Part shown: in pieces, positions 12,697-22,532 of the stretch | Layout of the letters: each line of letters opens with the position of its first letter | Position numbering within the stretch: position 1 is the first letter of the stretch | NCBI RefSeq assembly: GCF_021134715.1 | Contig: NC_060021.1 | Location: 7,906,501-7,970,500, forward strand | Source of the DNA: Daphnia pulex | Taxonomy: Eukaryota > Arthropoda > Branchiopoda > Diplostraca > Daphniidae | DNA length: 64,000 bases | Reading direction: 5' to 3' | Program-made: the position numbers and the translations under genes | The notes under the pieces: generated by a model | What the model saw: the letters and a program-made list of their open reading frames with translations, nothing else | Database searches by the model: none | What the model was told of the DNA's origin: nothing

Positions 12697-12758
12697 ATTT
12701 ATGATCATGTTTCCTGTGTTTCTTATAATTATGAAGACCTACCCTAGTCCCTGATGGT
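12697..12758 (+). ncRNA. Diverged paralogue of the intron 4 C/D snoRNA
   Basis: Intron 7 of the host gene. It keeps the 12-nt 18S guide GTTTCCTGTGTT (12709-12720), C' ATGAAGA (12731-12737) and D CTGA (12751-12754) of the element at 11944-12012. Box C has become ATGATCA (12701-12707) and D' has become CTTA, while the guide before D has changed. It is either a decaying duplicate or one whose D-side guide has gained a new target. Confidence 0.5.
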
Positions 12759-12921
12759 AGAATAGATAGATATGTTGGTTTAAAAAAATATTATATTTCT
12801 CTTAACGTCATTCCATGATTAGGTTGTCAATTTACGATCCGTTGTTATACGTCCGTGAAATGGTATGGAATTCTGAAACTTTCTAAAGGTAATTGGAGTT
12901 TATATTACTATAAATTGTTAC

Positions 12922-12994
12922 CAGTGTGATGAAAACGAGTTACCGTTTGACCTTTATGAAACCATTTATATTGGCTGTTTATTATCTGAATGTC
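12922..12994 (+). ncRNA. C/D box snoRNA, predicted 28S rRNA guide
   Basis: Intron 8 of the host gene. Box C GTGATGA at 12926-12932 and D CTGA at 12986-12989; an ATGAAAC near 12957 could be C'. The segment GTTACCGTTTGAC (12939-12951) is complementary over 13 nt to 28S GUCAAACGGUAAC as I recall it. That target lies immediately 5' of the one predicted for the intron 2 snoRNA, which supports both assignments. Confidence 0.6.
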
Positions 12995-13187
12995 AATTTG
13001 TTAGGCGTACAATATTATGTTAGACATATCTAAAGTTTTTTTTTTTTTTATTATTCAGAATGTCGCAGTGTTGAAGGTAGTTGGATTTGGAGTGAAGTAT
13101 TTAGGGAAGTCTTGATGAAGAATTATGGACAAAAATGACAAGTGGAAAATTAATTATGGGGGAAATATTAAATACTATACTTTATTA

Positions 13188-13193
13188 AATAAA
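13188..13193 (+). terminator. Poly(A) signal of the snoRNA host gene
   Basis: Canonical AATAAA in the last proposed exon, about 130 nt after its acceptor at 13058. Confidence 0.5.
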
Positions 13194-13210
13194 AGTGTAT
13201 AGTAATATCA

Positions 13211-16200
13211 TATTTTAATTCGTGTATCTTTTCTAGTTGCATTACACAATGTATGTAATCCATGTACTTGCTTATTTTATTATTTCATTTCTATACCTGT
13301 CAATTAATTAATTATTCGGGTAACTGCATTGATTGATTGTGTTAAATAGTTAACTGGACAAGGAAGAAGACTGCAAAAGTGCAAAACTATTTTAGCTAGT
13401 GAACAATTAGACATAAAAAATTTACAGTCTAGTCTAATGATGCTACAGATATTTTCATCAAACCCCCTAAATCCTTGTTTGATTATGGCACTTCTCTTCC
13501 TCCTGATTACCCCAATGGGTGATGAATGCTGAATGCCCACCAGTGAGCGTAGATTAGAACTGACAAGTTTCCAAACAACTATAACGGTGGTGAGAATCAC
13601 GCCCTGAAAGGCGAGAATAATTAGATATCAAAATCTAACAATATATAGCAATAACAAGCTGTTCCTCAAATCTATCAATGTTACATTGTCCTAAATTACA
13701 ACGAAGTGGTAGTCACCACAACCTCTTGAGTGGCAGCATTATTTTGATGTTATCTACAAAAGAGAAGAGATAGGTGTTTTCACTTTCAGCAATCCATTGT
13801 CTAGCATTGTTGCCCAGGTGCTGATAAACGTCTGGAATCACTTGCAGACACCATGAACAGATATCTGTCATGAGTGCCTTCTCCTCAGTCTAGAGAAGTT
13901 AAAGTGGCATTCAATATTACCTTGGGGATTTCGTCTTTTGTGATGTGTGATGCTGCGTGGTGGCTTTATGATGAAATTTGGCATGGAGAATGTTACGTGA
14001 GTATATCAAAGTTATTTGTTACCTTTGTTTTTTTGTCTTCTTCTTTAAATTGAATGTCAACGAGCTAGATCGGACATTGTTTTCATGTTACTGTTGAACA
14101 TTTCTTCTTTCTGACGCTAGACAGCAACAAAGCTCACTTCTTAGATTTTTAATAATGTGTTATTTTTTCTACTTCTTTTTTATTTGCTTAACACTAGCAA
14201 TTGAGCTTTGTTCTCTGTACTAATCTCGAGATTTCAAGTTAGGTTTAACCAAATAGAAGTGCACCGTATGCAAGTAGCTAAAGAAATAAAAGAACTGAAT
14301 TGCTTTAAGTTACATGGCAGATACAGAACTGCAGCCCGATAAGGCGATAACCGGTGGGGTGAAAAAAATTTCGGTACCTTAATATGTAATATTTTTAATG
14401 CAAAGAAGTAATGTTTTTTTACGATCTACAATATTACTAGAATTCACAAATTCAATGTTGTGTGTGTCTTACACAACTAAAATTGCGTTTTGATTGTTCG
14501 GACTTGGAGTGTCAGAGGTGTCCAATAGATGACATAGGTGTTCTTGTTTATCATGTGATGGCGGATTGTTGATTGGTTTGTCTAAAGCTTTCCTGTATTT
14601 TCCTTTTTTTTTCCATGAAAATTACCGATGAATTCATAAGTAAATTCAAGTTTTTGTGATTTATTCCGTATGTGTGCTGGATCAAAATTGCTCAATCAAA
14701 CCTGTAGGAAGGAACGGGAAAGGAAACAGTAGCATACAATAGCCTACCATCACTACCACCAACTCTTTATTAAAAACCGTCGTTCTGCTGAATGCATCGC
14801 ATCATGCAGTTAATACAGGTAAAACCAATAACGTCTTAGTCACAACTTTAAAATACTTGTTCCCAGACTTAGTTCATATTCGTCTAATTATCAGCATTTC
14901 TATTGATCTTGGTAGGTTACTACCCTAGTGTGGACATGTTTGTTTTTCTGAACACGTTTTTCAACAAATAATTCATTGACATACAAGTACTATTCTTCTT
15001 TCGGTTTTAAACTGTTATTTGATGTCATAGATTGTATTTTCTGTCATAGGGAAAGCTATGAAAAATATCATATCATCTAGGCCATGGGTAATCTTCAGGT
15101 TTATTGCAGCAGCTTAAAAGAAGAAGGTGAACAAATGCAGGGCACATACCAACATGTGTTGTATTTTTCTGAATGTTAAACACAGGCATTAGGTAGGCAT
15201 TAACTTAAGTTTATTGGATGAATGTTGGAATATTTATTGGCATATTTCCTTTAGATTCATTATGACTAACTGTTTGATGCCAAAGTTAGTCGGAACTCAA
15301 CTCACATTTTACATACAGATAACTGGTGCTGCATGTTGCCTTTCAGCCACAGGCAGGAAAATGATTCTTTTCTTCAGAAAATTGTAAGTTTAATTTTTTG
15401 TCTTGACCCCCAACACTTTCTGTTAATACTTAATATTATAGATTTTTATGTTGAAAGAGTTAAAAAAAGACTGAAAAGCTAACTAAAAACTGTGGTCATT
15501 TGTGTCATAGGGAAAGCTGCCTGGAGTAATCGGTTGCCTGGAGAATCTGGTGTTCATGCTCATTTGATTCATTTCGTGCCAGCTAATGAAAGCCGAAAGC
15601 GAAAGGCATGTCGAATTCAATTGAGCTGCTGCGTGCTGTCTCGAAGCAAGAAATCCAGCCGTTGCGTTCAGTCATTTGGAACAGGAATCTAATGGCTGTC
15701 AACAGGTGGCTCTGTGAATAAGTGGCTGAAATGATGTCCACCAGATGGCGCGAGTGTCTTCAGGGACGCTCAGCGGCCATTTTGTTCCTAGACGCAGCAG
15801 AAATTGGCTGTTGGTTGTGACGTTTCTCACAATGAAAATTAAAAGGTGTTTATTATTAATTTCCTATTTTTAAATTTGTTATTAAATGTAAAATGTTTAT
15901 GTGAAAATTTACAGGTGATTTAGCACGCAGAAACCAATTTGCAAAATCATTCAACTCAGACTTCATGGAAGTTGGAAGTGCCTGTACATTTCCGAAATGG
16001 CGTGCCTCGTGTGTCTCGCTGTCTGTTCTTAGGCTTGCGTCTCATCCCATGCAACATCAAAAAGTAATTATTTTGATCAAATGTCTTACAAAAGTACTAC
16101 AGATTTAGTTCATATGACTAGAGAGTAGACCAATTTGCTACGCTACTATAGAAATTTTGAATCAGATATCAAAGTTATTCTGTTGGTCTGCGTAGTTTTC

Positions 16201-17159
16201 TGTTACTCTTTGTATTCTTTTGTTATAAGGAGTATGTGTGTGTACAAAGTTGTGTTTCTCGACAATAATTTTCTTTTCTTAAACAGGTATAACAAAAGTT
16301 CTTCAACGCTGGTGGTTACCTTGTTGCAGCCAAATGGTGAAAGGTGTGATGAAGACGGATTGAACCATTGAAGTAGCATGCCGTTGCAGTGTAATCCAGA
16401 AGTTGCTGTGCTGTTGTAGCTGAGCTGTTCCATCTGGGTTCCTGACTTCAAAAATTTTGTGTTGTCGTTTTCATCCATGCCATATGAAATTGCTCTGCCA
16501 GTGATATTTTGTGTTGCTGCGGTAAAAGTTTGATGTGTTGTCTTTTGAGTTTTCATTCAATCATGCAGTATACGACTGAGGCAACCTGATCAATGTCAGG
16601 TTTGAAACAGTCGAGAACTGCTAGATAAAACCAGCTTTCTGCACCAAACAAATAATAACTTGCATATAACTTGCATCATGTTATTATCGCGGTAGAGAAA
16701 GCGACAGGCCCCCCCCCCTGGGGGCCACAGGAAAAATGTATATGATGAATATAAATATTATAAAAATAAATTCTTTATGCAATAAAATATTCGTATCAAA
16801 TTTTTTCGCTATAAAAATTTTTTAAAACTTAATGGAAGGGGAATTTTTTTAAATTTTTTTTCAAAAACAAAAGTCTGGACTTAGCAGAAATAATGGATGG
16901 TGAACTTTGAATTTTAATGATGGAAAAGAAATTTATAAAAGGGAAAGAGTTAAATATTATTGAAATATAAAACATGAGTTTGAATTTTTATTTTGTATTT
17001 GTATTTTGCAAGATCAATTATTTGTACATAGCACTCAGAAATATTTTCTCATATCATGCAATTATCAGCAGGAGTTAAGGTACTTAAGGAGAAAATAGAG
17101 ACATGCACTTGTGATTTATCAATCAATCTTGTATTTAAGCAATCTTTCAACACAAGAGA
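13211..17159. other. Gene-poor stretch with possible + strand non-coding exons
   Basis: No protein gene is supported. Several segments have good splice borders on the + strand: 14708-14818 (donor CAGGTAAAA), 15319-15383 (donor ATTGTAAGTT) and possible exons starting at about 13889 and 15511. The motif GTCATAGGGAAAGCT occurs at both 15043 and 15505. These could belong to a long non-coding RNA or a second, looser host transcript, but I found no convincing C/D or H/ACA elements. A C-homopolymer/GGGGG patch lies at 16709-16722. The 117-aa and 98-aa - strand open frames here show no family features. Confidence 0.3.
15738..15751 (+). promoter_or_regulatory. CTCF-like insulator motif
   Basis: CCACCAGATGGCGC matches every position of the animal CTCF core consensus CCASYAGRKGGCRS. 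Only one 14-nt match is being judged, so occupancy is unproven; its position between the snoRNA host gene and the oppositely oriented cuticle-type copies is suitable for a domain border. Confidence 0.4.
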
Positions 17160-18165
17160 CATACTTCAGAACTTCGGTGTATAGGTCGGAGCAGCGTAAG
17201 TAGGTGACATTATCGGGAGAATTGCAATAAATATGAACCTCAGTTTGGTAGTAGTTTGGAGCAGGATAATACTTAAATTCCTCGATGTTGTAAACTAGGC
17301 AGCGTACGTAGTCGTGTAATGGGCGGCGCCTTCGGTGTAGTACTTGGGGGCTGCGGTGTTGCAGCTAAGTGTGGCGTAGGTCGTGGTGTAGTAGACTGGA
17401 GCATCAGTGTAGTATTTCTGTTCAACGTAGCACGAAAGGGCAGCTTTTGTGTAGCAAGTCGGGACTGCGTAATACTTGGCCGCCTCAGTTGTGGTTGTGT
17501 AGATCGGGGCAGAGAAGTACTTTGCCGCTTCGGTGTAGTACTCGACCGTTTTGGTGGAGTAATCAGCGGGAGCCTCGGTGTAGCAGCTGGGAACAGAGTA
17601 GTATTTAGGAAAATAGGTGCAATAAGTAGCTGAGAACAGAGTAATACTTGGGAGCCTCGGTGTAGTAGGATGAGGCAGCATGCGTAGTCCTGCTCCGTCG
17701 CCTTGGTGTTGTAGTAACTCGGGGCAGAGTAATTCTTCAGGGCATCAGTGTAGTGGCTCGGGTCAGCGTAAGTTGTGGTATAAAACTCCGGTGCTTTATT
17801 GGTGTAGTACTGGAAGACCTCGGTGCAGGAACTGGTCGTTGCGTAAGTTGCCTTTGGGTAGTAATGCGGCGGCGTTGTGGTTTGGTATCCGCCATACTCA
17901 GGAGACATCGTTACACCAGCGGTCGACCCATCCATCAACGATACAACACCCAACAGCATACAACGCCTTATTAACTAGACAGTTCAGAAACAAATTCAAA
18001 CATTAATACTAAATATTAACAGGCATATCAACAAATAACAAAAAATATAATTGATACAAAACTCAATGTAAAAATAAGAATATTTACCCATAATTGCGAA
18101 TCGGTTACACGATGAGGAATGCAGTTGGTGACAGATAGGACACTGCAGTTCGGGCACGACTTCTT
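17160..18165 (-). pseudogene. Tyrosine-rich cuticle-type repeat gene, broken copy 1
   Basis: The protein would be a secreted repetitive structural protein of YYTTEAPKYY-type units, common in cladoceran genomes; a cuticle or matrix role is inferred. The coding begins around 17959 (MLLGVVSLMDGSTAG, a poor signal-like start) and reads SPEYGGYQTTTPPHYYPK then YYT-repeats. Near 17690 the frame breaks (EQDYACC), the repeat continues in a second frame (SSYYTEAPKYYS) and shortly after in a third, which runs to a stop near 17297. Repeat-like coding persists downstream to about 17170. A first exon with ATG then GTAAAT is visible near 18090. No TATA box is seen upstream, where the sequence runs into the 3' end of copy 2. 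Sequencing error is the alternative, but copy 2 has the same break. Confidence 0.6.
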
Positions 18166-18189
18166 TTTTTTTTTAGACGACTCCTTTTA

Positions 18190-19180
18190 CGCACAGTAAT
18201 ACTTCGTGACGTAGTTGTTGTAGCTCAGGGCAGCGTAGGTTGTAGTGTAGTACTTGAGCGCTTCAGTGTTGTAGTAATGCGGGGCCTCGGTGTGGTAGGC
18301 AGGGGCAACATAGTCATACATAGACGCGTAGAATTCCGGTGCCTTAGTGATGTAGTACTTGGGAGCCTCGATGTAGTAAACTAGGCAGCGTACGTAGTTG
18401 TGTAATAGGCGGCTTCTTCGGTGTAGTACTTGGGGGCTGCCGTGTTGTAGCTAGGTGTAGCGTAGGTCGTGGTATAGTAGACTGGACCATCAGCGTAGTA
18501 TTTCTGTTCAACGTAGCACGAAAGGGCAGCTTTTGGGTAGTAACTCAGGACTGCGTAATACTTGGCCGCCTCAGTTGTGGTTGTGTAGATCAGGGCAGAG
18601 AAGTACTTTGCCGCTTCGGTGTAGTACTCGACCGTTTTGGTGGAGTAATTCAGCGGGAGCCTCGGTGTAGCAGCTAGAAAAAGAAGTATTTAGGAAAATC
18701 GGTGCAACAAGTAGCTGAGAACAGAGTAATACTTGGGAGCCTCGGTGTAGTAGGATTGGGCAGCATGCGTAGTCCTGCTCCATCGCCTTGGTGCTGTAGT
18801 AACTCGGGGCAGAGTAATACTTCAGGACATCAGTGTAGTGGCTCGGGGCAGCGTTAGTTATAGCATAAAACTCCGGTGCTTTAGTGGTGTAGTACTTGAA
18901 GACCTCGGTGCAGGAACTGGTCGTTGCGTAAGTTGCCTTTGGGTAGTAATGCGGCGGCGTTGTGGTTTGGTATCCGCCATACTCAGGAGACATCAGTACA
19001 CCAGTGGTCGACCCACCAATCAACGATACAACACACAACAGCATACGACGCCTTATTAACTAGACAGTAAACAAATTCAAACATTAATACTCAATAATAA
19101 TTTGCATATTAACAAACAGAAAATAACTGACATTAATAGAAAACTCCATGTAAAGACAGAATATTTACCCATGGATGCGA
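18190..19180 (-). pseudogene. Tyrosine-rich cuticle-type repeat gene, broken copy 2
   Basis: Tandem paralogue of the copy at 17160-18165, starting MLLCVVSLIGGSTTG at 19044, then SPEYGGYQTTTPPHYYPK and Tyr/Thr/Ala repeat units. It carries the same frame break (EQDYACC) near 18775 and further private indels: one extra T near 18650 relative to copy 1 and a shortened stretch near 18675. Repeat coding continues in other frames to a Cys-Ala end near 18190 (TKYYCA). A first exon (ATG followed by GTAAAT) lies near 19170, and a TATA/Inr promoter is intact upstream, so it may still be transcribed. The amino-acid pattern suggests an exoskeleton or adhesive matrix protein; I do not name a family. Confidence 0.6.
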
Positions 19181-19257
19181 ACTGGCAATACGGTGAAGAA
19201 GGCAGATGGTGACAGATAGGGCACAGCAGTTGTTGCCGTGTCGGAGATGCTCACTCG

Positions 19258-19293
19258 ACTGATGTCTCTGGCCTTTTCTCTCTCCTTTTTATA
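19258..19293 (-). promoter_or_regulatory. TATA/Inr promoter of tyrosine-rich copy 2
   Basis: On the - strand TATAAAAA begins at 19293 and the initiator ATCAGTCG places the start A at 19260, about 33 nt downstream. This is ordinary arthropod core-promoter geometry. Confidence 0.55.
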
Positions 19294-19319
19294 CGATTTT
19301 TTGATCACCCTCACCTCTT

Positions 19320-19880
19320 AAGCCTTGCGGGTATTGTACCTGTTTGATAATGATGAAACACGTAGCTTTCTCACCCAACCTCTCCGCCGTCGCATGATAC
19401 GTTTTATGTAATGATCTCCGTGACCTTCGAGCATGAAGAAAATGAAAACTGGCCTTTCCTTCTTTAGGTTGGCGTTGCTGGGGATGGGTCTACAACAACA
19501 AATATCAAAATGAATATCAAATGGCTGAGCCTTGCGGCTATTATACCTGTTTGATAATGATGAAACACGTACCTTTCTCACCCAACCTCTACACCACCGC
19601 ATTGACAGTTTTACACGTAATGTTCACCGCGACCTTCAGGCGTGAAGGAAATGCAAACTGCCCTTTCCTTTTGAAGGTTGACGTTGCTGGGATGGGTTTA
19701 CAACAACCAATATCAAAATGAATACCAAATGGTTATGTTTTTATGTAACACATCCCGTTCTCACCCAACCTCTACACCACTGTATGACAAGTTTTACGTG
19801 CCTTTCCTTCTGCAGGTTTACGTTGCTGGGGATTGGAATGGGTCTACAACAACCAACATAAAATCAATACCAAATGATTG
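19320..19880. repeat. About 209-bp tandem repeat, two full copies and one partial
   Basis: Copy 1 starts near 19321 and copy 2 near 19530, both with CCTTGCGG, TGTTTGATAATGATGAAACACGTA and TTTCTCACCCAACCTCT (each shown only in part). A third, shortened copy runs from about 19735 to 19880 with the shared CTCACCCAACCTCTACACCAC and GGGTCTACAACAACCAA. Divergence is roughly 10 per cent by eye. No coding frame is conserved among the copies. Confidence 0.75.
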
Positions 19881-20345
19881 TGGCTTAAAACTCACTTTAT
19901 ACCAATTGAAATTAACAATGGCTCCTAAACTTTTCAGAAAGGTTTTCTACCTAATTAGACTACATCATCTTGAATTATTACCACAGTAATAAAAAGAAAC
20001 ATTGATTGAAATAATTACCTACTAAGTTTAAAAAAGAAAAGAAAAATTCCATATCACCTTCTTATTTATTTTCACCAGTTGACATCTATTTCTCACAGGA
20101 GTTTGACTCACGTTTTTTTTTCCAGCTGTGATGGCCTCTGCTTCTTCGGCGATTTCCGAATCCGTTGGCTTCATCTGACTGAAGAAGATTTAGACGTTCA
20201 GGTCTTCAAAGAGCACTTCCATTTTGGCAATGCTCGACGTCATACAGCGTACCAATGTGGAAAACTGTTCTACCATAACCAAAAACTTTGTATTTTCGAT
20301 TCGACATTCAACTAAGAATGAATTTAGCGGTACCCACCCCGCTAT

Positions 20346-20654
20346 TTAAATCGTCGTTCTTTGCTTCTCCGTTCTTTTCTTCTTCTTGATCAAGGCGTTG
20401 CTGGTCTTGATTATCGCGTGCATGGTGATGGAGACGATCAACACACACAACACAGCTTCTGTCAAACCAAGAACACGAATCATTAGCAGTAGACAAAACG
20501 GGTACCATTCAGAAATATTTACCTTGACGGCGCTATAAACTCTCAGAGTCTGCTGATTCAAGAGAATCAGTTCTGAGTAATTCCTCCAGAAACCTTCGCT
20601 AGCTAGGGACGGAGAGTTGAGCAGACTCGGTAACTTGACTAAGGGCACGCTCAA
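20346..20654 (-). CDS. Hypothetical small membrane protein, 102 aa
   Basis: Unrecognised. The open frame has a polar N-terminal half, one N-glycosylation motif (NIS), a hydrophobic stretch at about residues 56-80 (FCLLLMIRVLGLTEAVLCVL) and a strongly basic tail (KKKKRTEK), which would suit a small single-pass membrane protein. An internal GTAAAT and a TTTGACAG acceptor could instead mark an intron, in which case the frame is artefactual. No promoter is visible on this strand. Confidence 0.15.
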   Translation of the reverse strand: MSVPLVKLPSLLNSPSLASEGFWRNYSELILLNQQTLRVYSAVKVNISEWYPFCLLLMIRVLGLTEAVLCVLIVSITMHAIIKTSNALIKKKKRTEKQRTTI

Positions 20655-20742
20655 ATCTTGTCACCGCATCCAATGACACTGACCTGTGACAACTATATCC
20701 ATCGGAATCAAAAGCGGTTCAAGGGGGCCGTTTTCACGTACG

Positions 20743-20777
20743 TATAAATGCTGGGAGAACGAGAACAACAAGTCAGT
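20743..20777 (+). promoter_or_regulatory. Orphan TATA/Inr core promoter
   Basis: TATAAA at 20743-20748 and TCAGT at 20773-20777 are spaced so that the initiator A lies 32 nt from the TATA box. No coding exon follows on the + strand, so this may be a promoter left from a lost gene, a non-coding RNA start, or chance. Confidence 0.35.
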
Positions 20778-22215
20778 ACTACCAAAATACATATCACTAA
20801 CTCTAAAATTAGGCTGAAGATTTAAAAACATTTAAACTGACTACACCTCACAGGAACAATACTTGCAGAAACATTAAGAGGGACTGAAATCTCCAAGCCT
20901 CATTCATGTTTTGTTTTTTATCATTCAGGTCCTAAAAAGTGGTGCATGTACAGTAGTATTGTTTGAATGATGGACATCCAAACAAATCATAAATCCATTA
21001 CTTAAGAAAACCCCAAACTAGAGTCACTAGCAATCTCAATTTCCTTATGTTTTATCTTCTCATACAGGTAGTAGCCTAGGTGAGGTATATTTAGATTTTA
21101 GACACATTTTAATTATCTATTAGGCTGCAAAAAAAACTTTTAAATGAACCATTTCTTCTGTGACATGCTCTTTACAAATAAAAACAAACAGGTTACCTTT
21201 TATTATTCTGACAAGTTTGAAAACACAGGTTCTTTTATTTCAATATGACAAACAAGTTATAATTCTAAAAATCCAATTTCCCACAAGTCTGGAAAGAAAA
21301 AACAAGAACACCTGTTGATTTTCTCAAATGTCTAACATTGATTTAAGTAATTAAATTAAGTGGGGTCGACTGCAGATCTGACCCAACTTATTAAACATTT
21401 GTCAATAAAAAGCTTGGCCCCTATATGACAAACAAAGTGGTTCCTGGAACTGACGAGTTAGGATCACTTACTGGAAAACTTAAATGAAGATCAAACAAAA
21501 CTTTGATCTGACACTACGGTACAAGGAAAACACATAGAAATGTAAAAGAAACTATTTACCACAATGTAACTATATCATAAGAGTTACACAACAACTGCCA
21601 TAGTGCCATTCACAATCGAATGACTTTTCACAGTTTCGTTTAAAGTTAGGCAAGTAAAATTTCGTTTCTATACAGTACACCATCGACCATGATGCCTTGG
21701 GACTTTTTAAAGCAAGGCAGCAAGGGACGCTAAATAAAAATGGAACATGAGATGTCGTCCAAGCAGAATCTTCCCTTACACAAGGCCACAACCTTCCCTT
21801 AATCACTTCACCGGCACCGAAAACACTTAATGATGACTGTCAACAAAGGATGTCCAAAACAAGAAGACGCAACACAGGTGCTCTCTTCTGCCAGCCTACA
21901 AAGAATAAACAAGCTTGATGATGTACAGCGTTGTCAGCTATTCGGCAGGAATGATGGCGAGGGCCGCGCGAGTCCGTCCGGACTCCGGAGCTTTATTGAA
22001 GATTCGAACTTTCGATTTATATATTGTAGATGTGGTAGAAAATATAGCCTGCACAAATATGAAATACGTGCAAGAATGAAAACAACCACACTCACACACT
22101 GTATGCTGTAGTATGATTGCAGTAGTCTGCCGCAACTAGAATTCACAAAGTATTTTTTGATTGCGTGTTAAGATGAGTGCACTATGATGATGAACTATGA
22201 AGATGAGTGATCTGT
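20778..22215. other. No gene seen
   Basis: AT-rich sequence without exon-like segments or family signals. A - strand AATAAA (21992-21997) may be the poly(A) signal of the LEA-like gene that ends at 22533, giving a 3' UTR of about 540 nt. Confidence 0.35.
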
Positions 22216-22432
22216 GAACTAATAACAATACTACCTTGCCACACTGCCAGTTGGTTAAACTTTTGATTGTATTCGCCATATTATTTGAACAAATTGTCCA
22301 TAGAGAGTTAAAAAGAAAATTCTGTGAGCTGAGCTAATAACAATACTGCCCTGCCACACTGCCAGTTGGGTAAACATGTTTCTGTGTTCGACATATTACT
22401 TGAAAAATTAAATCCATAGTGAGTTGTAGAGA
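22216..22432. repeat. Tandem duplication of about 110 bp
   Basis: The segment with AATAACAATACTACCTTGCC, ACACTGCCAGTTGG and CCATAG..GAGTT near 22218-22310 recurs at 22333-22432 with small changes. It probably lies in the 3' UTR of the LEA-like gene. Confidence 0.65.
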
Positions 22433-22532
22433 GGAAGGTTTAATGGAGAGTTTGGTGGGAGAAAAAAATGTAATGTAGATTGTAGAGTTCTGTATATTCT
22501 TCTTAAACTGTGTTTGTCTCGGCCTCCCGAAC

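Larger units (their letters stand above)
10656..13210 (+). ncRNA. Non-coding snoRNA host gene, nine exons
   Basis: Proposed exons: about 10656-10719, 11057-11142, 11567-11629, 11853-11911, 12081-12197, 12364-12424, 12618-12671, 12823-12888 and 13059 to about 13210 (AATAAA at 13188-13193). Donors and acceptors fit consensus (for example ATGTAAGTTG after exon 1). The exons have no shared long reading frame, whereas seven of the eight introns each hold one element with snoRNA boxes; this is the classical UHG/GAS5-like arrangement in which introns, not exons, are the product. The proposed start (GCTATCTTTC) is pyrimidine-rich and could be a 5' TOP, expected for such genes. Exon ends are my inference; the 12197 donor is chosen so that intron 5 contains one complete snoRNA. 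I found no clear snoRNA in intron 1, only a possible ACA-type hairpin near 10925-11000. Confidence 0.65.

Noticed and set aside
13304..13600. 98-aa - strand frame downstream of the snoRNA host
   Set aside because: AT-rich, no motif, no conserved features.
20079..20315. 78-aa + strand frame (DGLCFFGDFRIRWLHL)
   Set aside because: No recognisable motif, no promoter or splice evidence; composition not clearly coding.
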